The notes: generated from the sequence alone by a model not told the origin. A stretch of DNA of 64,000 bases from Symsagittifera roscoffensis (GCF_963678635.1 NC_087071.1:39881797-39945796); one strand, 5' to 3'; shown: positions 24,401-30,950, counted from the first letter of the stretch. Numbers and translations: made by a program.

Positions 24401-24819
24401 GAACGGGTTCCCGGTGGTGACTTTCATTTCGTTTGAATCAGTTCTAATGATTTGATAAAGTCAGAACCATTGCCCCTGGCCTTGACCAGCTGGGGTGCAG
24501 ATGGGAGGAACTTATTACTAACTTCAGTATTTGACATCAGGAAACGAACCAAAAAAGGAACTAGTTTGAATATTTTTTCAAAATTGCTATTCCACTTTTT
24601 TTTGAGTGAATTGATATTTCTCGATGTTTCAAGATCAAATTATGTTCAAATTGTTTTCGAAAAATTACAAAATTTCAAATTTCAGGCGCGCACAAACGAA
24701 AGCCGATTGGCTCGTCTTTAGAGGGCGACGAAAGTACAGACACAGTGGAGAGAAACAGACGAAACATAAGGAGGCTGCACAGTTTGAACACGAAAATAAC
24801 TGACATGGCACAGCACTGA
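4911..24819 (+). CDS. Seven-exon gene for an 805-residue coiled-coil protein
   Basis: Exons are 4911-6488, 7307-7474, 10550-10667, 11120-11230, 11419-11561, 23697-23862 and 24686-24819. They join with phases 0, 0, 1, 1, 0, 1, have AG/GT at every boundary, and give 2418 coding bases ending in TGA. Residues 1 to about 200 are polar and Ser-rich. From about residue 205 to 580 the protein is charged, heptad-like coiled coil rich in Glu, Lys and Leu. A Gly/Ser linker lies near residues 622-655, followed by two more helical segments and a basic tail. This is typical of centrosomal, ciliary or cytoskeletal scaffold proteins, but I do not recognise the family. The start ATG has a favourable aaaacATGG context. 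Further exons in the long introns cannot be excluded, although the frame closes without them. The introns carry many mobile elements. Confidence 0.75.
6489..7306 (+). other. Intron 1 of the coiled-coil gene
   Basis: Donor GTAAGA at 6489 and acceptor TTTATTCTCTTTAG ending at 7306. It holds the inverted-repeat element at 6673-6882. The rest is AT-rich with nothing recognisable. Confidence 0.75.
6673..6882. mobile_element. 210-bp terminal-inverted-repeat element (MITE-like)
   Basis: The left end reads GGATCTACTTAACAATTGCC. The right end, read on the other strand, gives AGATCTACTTAACAATTACC, matching at 18 of 20 positions. A 7-bp direct repeat, CGGAAAA, flanks it exactly at 6666-6672 and 6883-6889. 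The terminal motif also occurs inside, near 6712 (with one change) and 6820. The right terminus is preceded by a run of 15 G at 6850-6864. No coding potential. Its size, TIRs and target duplication fit a non-autonomous DNA transposon of unassigned superfamily. Confidence 0.8.
7307..7474 (+). CDS. Coiled-coil gene, exon 2 (residues 527-582)
   Basis: Fifty-six codons in phase 0 on both sides, beginning ETQRACEAASDMKISQLKEE and ending DLDVERLTNK. It is highly charged, continues the coiled coil of exon 1, and is much more GC-rich than the surrounding intron. The donor is a weak GTTGGA at 7475. A GTGAAT eleven bases downstream would shift the frame into exon 3 and is less likely. Confidence 0.8.
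8263..8590 (-). repeat. Inverted-repeat arm B (partner at 3970-4268)
   Basis: This is the reverse complement of the 3970-4268 sequence. The order of matching strings is mirrored, for example CCGGATAGATTCGTGCAACTT near 8370 and TTTCAGCACTTAAAAATAAA near 8532. The two arms bracket exons 1 and 2 at a distance of about 4 kb. Confidence 0.6.
8588..8806 (-). CDS. Possible antisense small membrane-protein exon
   Basis: A minus-strand open stretch ending in TGA encodes about 70 residues. It has one strong hydrophobic segment (NLAVFLIIVGTFLISLIVFV, near residues 14-33) followed by a polar region and a second aromatic-rich hydrophobic stretch. An AG acceptor-like site lies just upstream at about 8823, so it could be a terminal exon. 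It overlaps the plus-strand frame at 8770-8970 by 37 bases, and both need not be real. AT-rich DNA yields such hydrophobic frames by chance. No homologue recognised. Confidence 0.25.
   Translation of the reverse strand: MRLYPVGERPEPLVNLAVFLIIVGTFLISLIVFVFKMIHSISSSEKHLAYWNLIQTIYYFWLSIRYFIPIKY
8770..8970 (+). CDS. Possible 66-residue basic protein or nested exon
   Basis: An ATG-started frame (MAQDALRPDINARSHLLKDL...) encodes a hydrophilic, Lys/Arg-rich peptide ending in TAG. Its codon usage and composition look more coding-like than its AT-rich surroundings. It lies in intron 2 on the same strand as the host gene, so it could be an alternative exon, a nested gene or chance. No family recognised. 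Confidence 0.3.
   Translation: MAQDALRPDINARSHLLKDLKSPKEIPKRSSSVQSKKVLYRKQREDKEALLYDGINADGNLKNEEN
9548..9790 (+). repeat. Intronic copy of the dispersed repeat R1
   Basis: Strings such as CATAGCGCGAAACAAATTG, TCCCAAATTGGCAAAAATGG, the CCATAATTGTACAAAAAATA region and CCCGAGCACAAATATTCC occur here in the same order as at 35850-36080, 43600-43850, 50700-50950 and 57040-57280. There they form the about 1-kb segment right of each Gypsy LTR. This copy has no Gypsy sequence beside it, so R1 is a dispersed repeat in its own right. Confidence 0.6.
10068..10338 (-). mobile_element. tRNA-derived SINE with duplicated head
   Basis: Read on the minus strand it begins GGGGGAGCGGTGGTGAAGTG and carries RNA polymerase III boxes: an A-box-like TGGTGAAGTGG (plus 10293-10303) and a B-box-like GATGTTCGAGGCC (plus 10250-10262), about 30 bases apart as in a tRNA. 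The 25-bp head is present twice in tandem (10289-10313 and 10314-10338, one mismatch). The 3' end is a short ATCTTAATCTA-type repeat tail near 10068-10090. The non-tRNA body between is unclassified. Confidence 0.75.
10550..10667 (+). CDS. Coiled-coil gene, exon 3
   Basis: Starts VAELESNKMREQKRVLGRIN after a good acceptor (CTGTTCAG). Two donors are possible: GTATTC at 10658 and GTATTA at 10668. Only the second keeps the frame open into exon 4, because the first would meet a TGA at 11141. The exon is therefore 118 bases and ends in phase 1. Confidence 0.75.
11120..11230 (+). CDS. Coiled-coil gene, exon 4 (Gly/Ser linker)
   Basis: Phase 1 to phase 1. It encodes a flexible linker with a GGGG run (near STSILGGGGAMSYDLLVKSG) between two helical parts. 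The acceptor is ATTCAAACATCAG and the donor GTATGT at 11231. The exon is GC-richer than both flanking introns. Confidence 0.75.
11419..11561 (+). CDS. Coiled-coil gene, exon 5
   Basis: Follows a T-rich acceptor (TTTGTTTTTTTTAG). It encodes 48 residues of amphipathic helix (DNLSATAVEVVKHSKDHEYK onward, ending KNHLEK). The donor GTATGT at 11562 is a near-consensus 5' splice site. Exon and donor context are partly duplicated 115 bases downstream (see findings). Confidence 0.85.
11554..11830 (+). repeat. Degenerate tandem repeat that copies a splice donor
   Basis: The exon 5 end and donor (TGGAAAAGGTATGTGTATTA, then AGATAGCCGA) recur from 11669 as TGGAAAAAGTATGGGTATTA, then AGATAGCCGA. The phrase TCGTTTTAACCAAGG follows each copy (near 11631 and 11730), with a further decayed unit near 11790. 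Units are roughly 80-115 bp. Confidence 0.6.
12639..12703. mobile_element. 65-bp CAGGGGCGG-type inverted-repeat element
   Basis: The left end CAGGGGCGGATTTAG faces a right end that reads CAGCGGCGGATCTAG on the other strand. An inner pair (AAATCCGCCCCC) adds to the hairpin. The flanking octamers GTCGTTAT and ACCATTAT match at 5 of 8 positions, a weak hint of an 8-bp target duplication. CAGGGG-type ends are common in hAT-like non-autonomous elements, but the superfamily is inferred. Confidence 0.45.
12864..13351 (-). repeat. BEL/Pao 3' LTR
   Basis: 488 bp, starting TGTTGCAGCG and ending CACA on the minus strand. It differs from the 5' LTR by about nine substitutions and a 2-bp G-run difference (6 versus 8 G), about 98% identity counted by eye. 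It includes the end of the element's last reading frame and a tRNA-like segment. Confidence 0.9.
13214..13286 (-). other. tRNA-like segment with A and B boxes inside the BEL LTR
   Basis: On the minus strand the segment begins GGGACAGTAGCCAAGCG. It carries an A-box-like TAGCCAAGCG (plus 13270-13279) and a perfect B-box-like GGTTCGAATCC (plus 13227-13237) separated by 32 bases. The same segment is in the 5' LTR at about 21815-21889, where one B-box base differs. It looks like a tRNA or tRNA-derived SINE head captured by the LTR before this copy inserted. Whether it is transcribed is unknown. Confidence 0.55.
13315..13623 (-). pseudogene. BEL/Pao integrase C-terminal domain (DUF5641-like)
   Basis: About 100 residues with the family hallmark of a W-x-R-E-Y start, the RRAKWH string and a GDLVWVIEPDTPRGHYPLAR core that resembles a small beta-barrel found after BEL/Pao integrases. 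It is in a different frame from the integrase core because of a shift near 13610. It ends inside the 3' LTR, as is usual for these elements. Confidence 0.8.
13352..13363 (-). other. BEL/Pao polypurine tract
   Basis: The minus strand reads AGGGGTGGAGGA immediately before the 3' LTR start, the expected place for plus-strand priming. The element's last reading frame overlaps it. Confidence 0.7.
13542..14336 (-). pseudogene. BEL/Pao integrase core (second catalytic Asp lost)
   Basis: DDE-type integrase that would join element cDNA to host DNA. The first Asp is in GVDYFGPF and the Glu in GGSWERLVRSVKRVL. The second Asp position reads SGNGTNF where the family has SDNG: GGC (Gly) instead of GAC (Asp) at about 14053. 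Frameshifts separate it from the zinc-binding part upstream (near 14335) and the C-terminal domain downstream. This copy cannot be catalytically competent. Confidence 0.85.
14278..15804 (-). pseudogene. BEL/Pao RT end, RNase H and integrase zinc region
   Basis: An open frame of about 500 residues. The first part is the region after the RT catalytic motif (GLKWD, VLSFVSSVFDPIGLVAPYT). The RNase H acidic residues are all visible: MFGDSSQD, KLELQAALLA, MWTDSTTVLQWL and NPADTGTRG. Near the end, HLHVRNFHQGLDYMRAVVN with WCVPK resembles the integrase HHCC zinc region. It is separated from the RT frame by a single-base shift at an AAA run near 15840. Confidence 0.85.
15837..16430 (-). pseudogene. 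BEL/Pao reverse transcriptase (YxDD mutated)
   Basis: RT palm region with motif A VSADIEGMFLQVGV and family strings RRVLNGASKCHGASLNKSLL and HIFGARDSPTCANFAL. The catalytic box, normally YxDD, reads YMYDYLDS: the first Asp is Tyr, a single-base change (GAT to TAT, near 15918). It is joined to the upstream protease frame only through a frameshift at an A6 run near 16384. Confidence 0.88.
16369..16899 (-). pseudogene. BEL/Pao protease C-terminal part and linker
   Basis: The continuation, in the same frame, of the gag-protease reading frame after the in-frame TAA at 16912-16914. It holds KIIIGQDFYHAIRP and CAVRLPIGWVLSGPLP, typical of the region after the BEL/Pao aspartic protease, then a charged linker toward RT. 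The single stop could be a mutation or a suppressible stop; the other breaks favour mutation. Confidence 0.75.
16912..19215 (-). pseudogene. BEL/Pao gag (DUF1759), zinc knuckles and protease
   Basis: About 767 residues. Residues 1 to about 320 are Pro/Ser/Thr/Gln-rich and low in complexity. A DUF1759-like gag domain follows (WKLTQFDGNPLNWHEWFGQF, near 345-490). Cys/His clusters that would bind nucleic acid lie near residues 555-620 (CSVCKGQYALWNC, CFACLKSNHSFRNC). An aspartic protease starts near 665 with active-site string LCDSASTHSWLS. It ends at a TAA. Its start overlaps the preceding gag frame at an A7 run. Confidence 0.88.
19217..19906 (-). CDS. BEL/Pao gag N-terminal coiled-coil part
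   Basis: Starts at an ATG at 19906 (MEVKFQKKIKKLFEKRSNLE) and encodes 229 residues: an N-terminal helical region, a Ser/His/Lys-rich middle, and a C-terminal Gln/Glu/Lys coiled coil. The stop lies just past the sequence GG-AAAAAAA-CTGG, where a +1 shift would enter the long gag-protease frame. The A7 run could be a frameshift site or a one-base indel. Confidence 0.75.
   Translation of the reverse strand: MEVKFQKKIKKLFEKRSNLENELYKCHEIILEYIESQSRCSKIDTYIEKCRNYIEQAVEINTELIDMAAKSANPDELIPAQDMWLHRLTQSNDKVLQEAITYKTSFEAVTEPDNIDSSSKNSHHSEKSEKPQSHKTDTRSKVLHRSSRHHQSGSQKSSRYTAAPSKTFSEKKRDLMILKKQQEELERQAKVSLRLKEQQNKMKQYVLEQQSSLELEELAEEHRKKTGRN
20150..20660 (-). repeat. Three tandem repeats in the BEL leader
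   Basis: Units begin at about 20150, 20329 and 20529 (CCAATGGGGTGGGG or variants) and share AACTCCAACAACGCACA, AAACCTGAGGATGAAA and CAACTTAACTCACTTAATAT. The first two are close copies (about 179 bp) and the third is diverged. They lie in the untranslated leader between the primer site and gag. Confidence 0.8.
20661..21441 (-). other. BEL leader without coding sequence
   Basis: Part of the element's 5' leader. No open frame of note and no recognised motif. Confidence 0.5.
21442..21459 (-). other. BEL/Pao primer binding site (putative)
   Basis: On the minus strand, three bases after the 5' LTR, the sequence reads TGGCGCCCCACAAGGGAC. The TGGCG start fits a site complementary to a tRNA 3' end (CCA). 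The tRNA species was not assigned. Confidence 0.6.
21463..21952 (-). repeat. BEL/Pao 5' LTR
   Basis: 490-bp partner of 12864-13351. It carries the same tRNA-like segment (about 21815-21889) and an 8-G tract where the 3' copy has 6. The target duplication CTGAC follows at 21953. Promoter elements were not identified. Confidence 0.9.
22680..23560. repeat. Degenerate TCGCGA-rich repeat field
   Basis: Imperfect copies of a motif close to GGTCGCGAAAGTCTGGACAT are scattered at irregular spacing, in both orientations (for example CGCGACTCATGTCCAG near 22928 and 22950 on the plus strand). The palindrome TCGCGA occurs at least eight times. The field is far richer in CpG than the surrounding intron and ends about 130 bases before exon 6. 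Open frames here are composition artefacts. Confidence 0.7.
23697..23862 (+). CDS. Coiled-coil gene, exon 6
   Basis: After the acceptor TTTTTTTTCTCCCCAG it encodes ETDRMIEFAKERLYQKYIRD and a further helical segment to KSMMHA, 55 codons plus one base. The donor is GTCAGG at 23863. Its strong helical, charged composition matches the earlier exons and the frame continues from exon 5 in phase 0. Confidence 0.85.
23863..24685 (+). other. Intron 6 of the coiled-coil gene
   Basis: 0.8 kb. Acceptor AAATTTCAAATTTCAG. A GC-richer stretch at about 24250-24520 may be an unclassified repeat; I could not confirm tRNA boxes in it. Confidence 0.6.
24686..24819 (+). CDS. Coiled-coil gene, last exon
   Basis: Phase 1 acceptor. 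It encodes a basic tail (GAHKRKPIGSSLEGDESTDT onward) with an Arg-rich helix and ends KITDMAQH before TGA at 24817-24819. Another frame through the same bases stops early and lacks this character. A candidate AATAAA lies at 25287-25292. Confidence 0.75.
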
Positions 24820-25540
24820 AAGTTGCACTTCAGCTTAAACGAAAAAAGAAGAGAATGAATGATTTCAATATTGAGTTATAAGAATCAAATCATTCACGTT
24901 GAATGTTCATTAATAATTTCGTACTTTAAAATGCATACTCACCAAATTAAGTACAAACTCAATAGTTAATTAATGCTTTTTAAATCAAAAGTGAAACCCT
25001 TAAACTAGATAATTGGTTTAAGTTTTGATTTTCAAACTCAGAAGTCTCAGTTTCGCTTTTCGAAATTAAACACCGGAGCCTAATCTTATGCTGGGCTGGA
25101 AAAAGCAGCGTTTTTACTTGACAGGTCAAGCGGACCCGGCAAGGTCACTTGAAAAATTTTTTTGACCGTTGATGTTGGAACCAGTTTAAAACTAGCCTTG
25201 ATTTTGAACCATTATAAAAACGACACTTTCTGTTTTGGCATAAAAATTATCTGTATCAGTGCACGATTAGTTTTTTGAGAGAAGAAAATAAAAATTAATT
25301 AAAACATAACCAGAAGTTTAAACCTACAGATTTGTGAGGTACTTGCTGGCGTACAAGTTTGGTATGGTCAGAATTGGAGTTAATTTATGACAATTTTTCA
25401 CACAATTTGTTTTTTTTTGCATTTTCAAAATTGCTCTAGTTATGCGGAAAAATATAAGACAAGTAACTTTTCTTTATTCACTCTGAAAGACGCTGCAGCT
25501 TATAGATGCAATTTAACAATTAAAACCAAGTTATTCTAAG
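24820..25540. other. Intergenic stretch
   Basis: AT-rich, no gene seen. It includes the presumed 3' UTR of the coiled-coil gene (AATAAA at 25287). Confidence 0.5.
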
Positions 25541-26205
25541 ATCCAAGTTGCATATTGAACAGCTATCCGAATCGAATCAGAACTTACAAATTTTTGGTAA
25601 CAATTCAGCGACAACACAAAAGCCATCCTGAGTTTTTTAAAACCTGCTGGTTCGCGATTAAACAGAAAGCGGGTAGAATACGTGACATTGGCAAGTGGAA
25701 CCCAGCAGATAAAGAGAGGAAGTGGCTTCTAATATCAGGTGCAAGTGAGCCTCCTAATTATATCCAGCTGTCCGAAATGGGGGCACGTGAGATGGGAGGA
25801 GAAAGGCGGGACTTTTTCTTAAAGATCACAGTGTGGATTTCGTGATTATGGAGAGAACTGTTGGTCATCATCTCTACAACAGAGTGCAAAATCTGCACAC
25901 GAGAAAAGAAGATGTGAAATCAAGCCTTCAAAGTTTTTTCCAGCATTGCAAAGAGAAAAAATACAACCCAATGATCTATTACATTGGCCATGGGGAGATG
26001 GCAACTGGAAACTGGTGTCTGGCAGACGGTACAGTTGGAATAGAAGAGATCTTCGATTGGATCCCAACTGGCATGGAATCCCCAACTATCTGCACAGACT
26101 CATGTTTCCGAGGAGTGTGGGCTGATTTCTGCGTTAGAAAAAATATCCCAGGCTTTCACTGCCTCTCTGCGACAAAAGACTGCCAGGTTGCTTATGATCA
26201 CACTG
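25541..26205 (+). CDS. Caspase-like domain, large-subunit-like exon
   Basis: Starts at or before an AG at 25540. The first part (KWLLISGASEPPNYIQLSEM, from about 25711) looks like the first beta strand and helix of a caspase fold. A one-base discontinuity at CTTTTTCTTAAAG (25812-25824) moves the reading to the frame that continues DFVIMERTVGHHL. The catalytic-type His (YYIGHGE, near 25980) and Cys (ICTDSCFRG, near 26090) follow with about 35 residues between, and GNWCLADGTVGI between them. Family membership rests on these motifs; substrate and role are unknown. Confidence 0.65.
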
Positions 26206-26706
26206 GTAAATTACATCTCGATAGTTGAACCTTATATGATGCCGTCCAGTTGTTAAATCAAATACAGCTTAACGTTAAAGCGGACTATCTAATTACAACT
26301 AAAGCGATGGAAAGCGATATAAAATTAGGAAATAAAAATCGTTCTCAAATTCAAATCAATTTCAAGTTTACCTGTTCCTTTAGGCTTTAGTATTTCGAAA
26401 CAAAACTGTTCGGATGATCTCCTTAGACTCAACAAACTCTAGGAAGTCTGTTGTCATTAAAATTTTTTATCTTTATGGCTAAACGCGCTTTAATTTGCAT
26501 TCAATTTTGGTATTCTGCCAAATTATTCAAAATTCTTTGCGAGCCCCTTGTTTACCTATGTTTAAAAGACAGCGCACAACTTGTTCTTTAGTGATCAAGG
26601 TCAAATCCATGCTATGGTCACTTACTCTCTTGTGAAACCTTCACCTACGTTACCCACATACGAAAAAACGTGCGACTCTAAGGCTAGTCAATTGTTTCGT
26701 GTTTAG

Positions 26707-26849
26707 ATGGAGGAGGTGAACTGACATACTACATGACGGGTAATGAGAGCAAACTTAAAGATGGTCGACCCTCCACTGAGCCACTGTTCAGCAGAGGAAC
26801 ATGTGATAAATTCAGTCCACTTGAAAATACGCCAAAACTATTTACGTAG
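26707..26849 (+). CDS. Caspase-like gene, second exon
   Basis: Joined in phase 1 to 26205 it continues AYDHT with DGGGELTYYMTGNESKLKDG. A Gly-rich turn followed by a strand (ELTYYMTG) is what follows the catalytic Cys in caspase-like folds, where the small-subunit strand sits. It ends at TAG 26847-26849. The intron between is 501 bp and AT-rich. Confidence 0.6.
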
Positions 26850-26884
26850 ACTTCATCAGATTTTGTACGTACAATAACCAACAG

Positions 26885-27425
26885 ACTTTGATGACTCAGA
26901 GTTTAGATGACAACTACATGCAAGCTATTTTCTGTAATCACGATAAGTACAACACAAGGAAGAAGCAATTTTGGGTTAGCTCCGCGATCAAAGAAGTGAA
27001 GGAACAAGTAGAAATTGACACCATGGCTGGCATGAATATTTTCTCACTCGCGGCTGATCAGAAAACGGGAAAGTTTTATGTATACATGATGGAAGATTTC
27101 GGCAAAGCACAGCCTATAATAACTGCAGACCCGAAGATCTATTTTTGCCTTGTCTGTCTGTGACCAGTGTCACCTGCCTCAAAAAAGAGATTTTTGCGTA
27201 GTAACTACCGGTGTGACTCAATATGAAAATAAAAAACAAGTGATATTCACAAAGAGCAACAGGTCGGGTCTAGATACTGATTTTAAAAAGCAGAGGTCAG
27301 AAGTCACTACCTCTTTTGGTATCAATCGCGAGTTGAGTGAGTACCTGGTATTGATGACTGAGATGGAAGGGTGCGAACAGGCGAGTGGATGGTTAAAAAC
27401 TTCAACTACAGATGGAAACAGGTAG
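26885..27425 (+). CDS. C-terminal fragments after the caspase-like domain
   Basis: An open stretch at 26885-27163 (LMTQSLDDNYMQAIFCNHDK onward) and a second in another frame at 27150-27425 (DQCHLPQKRDFCVVTTGVTQ onward) overlap at a TTGTCTGTCTGTG string. A 4-base slip or indel there would connect them. The composition is coding-like (mixed codons, few repeats). A donor-like GTAGCA follows at 27422. Not recognised; probably the C-terminal region of the same protein. Confidence 0.4.
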
Positions 27426-28365
27426 CATGAAAAATGGTTAGAGCCTCATCGTAGAAGAGGACTAGTGTACACAATAGTGTGTGGGGATCCGTCAGATGAA
27501 CAATCATTACACGTTCTGACGTTCGGATGAGGATAGAAATGAATTCCAAGTCAAAGTTGCATCCTTCTTCAGCTGAGTGTTACATCTGACGAGTAAAAAT
27601 TATCTTAATCATTTTCTTAATTGATATTTATTTGACCCAAATCTACTATACCAACTCTTTATTTCAATGAGTTAACTGCTTCACCCCTTGTGAACTGCGG
27701 TCACACAAAACAATAGTGAACTTGAAACCGATCATTGAAAAGCTGGAATAATTTGTTGCTGCAATTAAATCTTCAAGTAATAACTGAAATGCGTTGGGCA
27801 GATATTGCGATAGCTGAGTTTTTAAACAATAGCAGCAGATATAGCAAAAATAGTATCCAATATTTCTTAACAGCCTTCATTGAAAGCATAAATCAGTTTC
27901 ATTAAATTGTGTCATCAAATCGATATTTTTATTCTAACATTTTTTTCAGACAAGCAGCTTGCTTCTAACGAATAATTTTTTTCTCAAATGAATTAGTGTT
28001 TGATTTTATTCTATACAATTAGTAAGAAATAAAATAATGTTTGAACAAGCATTTGTAAAAAGATTCAAATCCAACCAAGCGATATTTTTCTAGCCGATAC
28101 TTATATTTTCTATCAAATTATTAGTTTTTGGTTTATGCTTTTGGTTGATCAGCAACAAATTGTGCTTTAAGACTGAAATCAATTAATACATATGTTTAGC
28201 TGATTAAAATACTTAAACTTTTTTTTACTTCAGAACGCTTAATGAAATTTAAATAACCAAAAAGCAGATTAAATTCAACGCTCACCATTAAATTAGAAAT
28301 ATTGATAAATCTGAAATCATTAACACAATGTAAAGGTGATCTAATTCAAATCTTACTTCAGAAAC
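27426..28365. other. Intergenic AT-rich stretch
   Basis: No gene or repeat recognised. Confidence 0.5.
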
Positions 28366-28557
28366 TTATTTGATGCTAAATTTCATGATCAAAATTTTGT
28401 ACATGATTGATTTGTTATCTTGTCTACGGGGTAAAGTTCTGAAATATCTAGGGTACTGTTCACGACTAACACTCATAGCATCAAAAGTGTTTTCGAATTC
28501 TTGAGGTGCTGTCTCGTAGTTAGCAGCATTCAATTGGTAGTTTTCATACACGCGAAA
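28366..28557 (-). CDS. Possible terminal exon of an unidentified minus-strand gene
   Basis: After an acceptor-like CTAACATCCAG the minus strand reads FRVYENYQLNAANYETAPQE and stays open for 64 codons to a TAA. Codon use is varied and the peptide is polar and Tyr/Asn-rich, unlike chance AT-rich frames nearby. Upstream exons were not identified with confidence. Frames at 28893-29165 and 29158-29367 on the same strand are possible but weak. Not recognised. Confidence 0.3.
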   Translation of the reverse strand, partial: FRVYENYQLNAANYETAPQEFENTFDAMSVSREQYPRYFRTLPRRQDNKSIMYKILIMKFSIK

Positions 28558-29541
28558 CTGGATGTTAGTTTGACAATTGCTTCTACAATTTGATTAGCAG
28601 TACCTCGAACGTGACTTCTGTTCTAAAACAAAAAAAAAAAATTCTCTTTTCTTACTTCAGGTAAGTAGTTTTCACAAAACAAAAAACAAAACCAGGGCTG
28701 GTTTTATAATTTAAAATTAAGCAGTCTGTTCGTTAATCTCCACTCTATCATTGTAAGAACAAAAGCAGTAGATTTTCGATTTTTTGGAAATTAGTAGCAA
28801 ACTTTTTTCAATGGTGAGGATAGCGCCAATGTGTGTTCTGTTCGACTAAATTGTGGACCGTAATTAAGTTTTCAGTGCAAAATTAAAAAAAACTATCGAA
28901 AACCAATTTCTCGACAAGTTTTTGTCAGCCGGGACGGATTTGAAAGGGGAGTTCTGAGAGGAAGGGTGCCGCGTGCATTCTTAAATGATGCGTCCTCAGC
29001 CCGACCCAAAGGGTCCCCCATTTGATACTGTTTGAAAACATCAATTTCTGCCTGACTGACTCCTAGAAAGTTTTGTCCCCAACCCCCCTCCCCTCTGAAA
29101 ATTGAGCCGCATGCCACTGTTGCAACGTTATTTGGGTGACCGTAAAAAACGCGGAAGTCAGCCATAAAATATTACGACTGTGGCCATGTGAAGTTGAACT
29201 TGGGTGACCCGCCATTGTCTGACCCGCCATTGGGTGACCCACGTCTGTTCAGTCTGGGTTCCTATGCTCCTCTTTTCTTCACTCTGTTCAATCATTTCCA
29301 GTTTTTTTTCCCTGTGTAACTTACTAAAATTCATTGAGATACTCTCATAATGAAAAATGTCTGGCAAACTCTTTCCAATTAAACTCTATAAAGTCAAAAA
29401 ACTGATTACACCGACAGAAAATAGAATGGCCCAAAAACTTTTAAAAATAGTAATACAAATTTGTTTCTGAATATTTGTTTGTATCTTGATATGTTTTAAA
29501 GAAAAAATAGTTGACGTTTTTTTTTTCAAAATTGCTCCAGT
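28558..29541. other. Stretch with weak minus-strand frames
   Basis: Two overlapping minus-strand open frames (28893-29165 and 29158-29367) exist. One includes SIGTQTE, a motif seen in coiled-coil proteins. A small tandem repeat (GGTGACCCGCCATTG and variants, 29204-29255) runs through the second. Neither is convincing. Confidence 0.35.
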
Positions 29542-29546
29542 TTGAC

Positions 29547-29799
29547 TGTAATCCGGCCTCGATCGATAAACCTAGTAAATATGCATGTTATTTATTTTAT
29601 TCATAGTTTATGTTAAACTCACTCGATTGGCCGGTCGGCACCTTGGTAGGCACAACACATGAACAGTGTCTGAAAGATTGTTCAGTCGAAAATAAATATT
29701 GTCTTTCAACTAGTTGTATTACACCGCTGCAGTTTAGACTCGCTGTTTATCGATCCATGCGGATTCCTGAGTTAGATATTCATACTCAGAGGTATGACA
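29547..29799 (+). repeat. Gypsy element A, 5' LTR
   Basis: Begins TGTAATCC and ends GACA. It aligns throughout with 35200-35452, with dozens of substitutions, so this insertion is much older than the BEL one. The open frame through it (29610-29879) is not a gene. Confidence 0.85.
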
Positions 29800-29817
29800 T
29801 GGCGCAGTCAGCAGGAT
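29800..29817 (+). other. Gypsy primer binding site, tRNA-Ser type
   Basis: TGGCGCAGTCAGCAGGAT directly abuts the LTR end. It fits the complement of a tRNA-Ser 3' end with about one mismatch, the primer class known from several Gypsy lineages. Confidence 0.75.
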
Positions 29818-30950
29818 ATTCTAAAAACCCGCTAAATGTCAACACGTTTCGGAGAAGGCGTCTATCGAACCACCACTAGAATGATCCAAGTGAGCAGCGA
29901 TATTGGAGATGATAGTTTTCGCAAACGACGGAATCGGGGTATGAAACCTGCTAAGAGCCAGACCACCATTATTCAAATTTTCAGAACCTATACGCGAAGT
30001 TGAAATAACGGGTGAAACAGAGGCAAAGAAAAACCGGGAGGTTCAAAATCAGGAGAAACAATTTGGTTGGGAGAAACATGCCATAAAATCTCGGGAAAGA
30101 GGAGTACTATGTAATATGTTAGGTTGAGACAAAGCAGAAGCGAAAGTACGCAGCTATCTTTTACTATGTTTAGGATCTGAAGGGCAAAGACAAATCCAAC
30201 AAAGAAGAGCCAACTTGAAACTTTATACTGTCACCACACAAGAACCCATGACAACTCTAGAAGATATTTTCCTTACGATCAGAATAATAGCATTCGAAAG
30301 ATACAATTTTATATGAAGGAAGCAAAAAAATGGAGAGCCTTGAATAGTTCCATCCCGTTTTAATACAGTTAGCTTCAAGAGCTGACTGTGGTGGCCGTGA
30401 ATACGAGTGGGTAAGAGACATGTTCACAGCGCACATAAACTATGCGTACGAATATGCAATACGTCCAGAAAAAGGAATCGAACACTGTCGCACAATGAAA
30501 ATAAACCCCTTCGGAGGACAAGCTACAACAACAAAACAAGAACCGGTACACTACTTACAACCAGAACCGGCGGCGATAGTTACTCAAACAATCAAAACCC
30601 ACAAAGAGGTTGGGGTGGTTTCCGCGGACGACCGTATCCACATGAATCACAAAACACAAGAGGACAACTACGAAAGACTAACGTAAACACTCAAAAACAA
30701 TGCTACAAATGCGGAAGCTAATATATTCAAAATCATTTACAATCTTGTCCAGCCAAGGACAGGATCTGCTCAAAATAAGCCAAACGAAGTCAGTTTGCAA
30801 AAGATTGTCGATCCACACTCTATTTAGGAGATCGACATGAGGAACAACAGGAAAAAATTGAAACAAGTAGTATGGAAACCGGAAACGATTCCGAGGCATT
30901 TGCTGAGTTCACTTCAACCAATAGATAGGACGACTACCCAATAGACAAGT
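29818..30950 (+). pseudogene. Gypsy gag remnant with two broken zinc knuckles
   Basis: Heavily interrupted. The clearest part is at 30686-30830: KQCYKCGS, a TAA, then IQNHLQSC, followed by CSK, a TAA, AKRSQFAKDC. These are two CCHC knuckles; in the second the second Cys codon is a stop and the His is Gln. Upstream, short open stretches at 30407-30721 may be the capsid region, but it is not recognisable. Confidence 0.65.

Larger units (their letters stand above)
25541..27425 (+). pseudogene. Caspase-like (clan CD) protease gene with frame breaks
   Basis: Two exons carry a caspase-like domain: 25541-26205 and 26707-26849, joined through an intron with donor GTAAAT and acceptor GTTTAG in phase 1. 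A His-Gly motif (MIYYIGHGE) and a Cys motif (TDSCFRG) occupy the positions of the catalytic dyad of C14-type peptidases. The frame shifts once near 25815, upstream of the dyad. After the second exon the frame stops (TAG 26847), yet coding-like sequence goes on at 26885-27163 and, after another shift near 27150, to 27425. Either the gene is decayed or the assembly has indels here. Confidence 0.6.

Noticed and set aside
24250-24450. Possible second SINE in intron 6
   Set aside because: GC-rich and repeat-like, but I could not find A and B boxes at proper spacing on either strand.
29610-29879. 89-codon frame starting MLNSLDWPVGTL
   Set aside because: It runs through the Gypsy 5' LTR, primer site and early leader; the matching frame is not kept in the 3' LTR.
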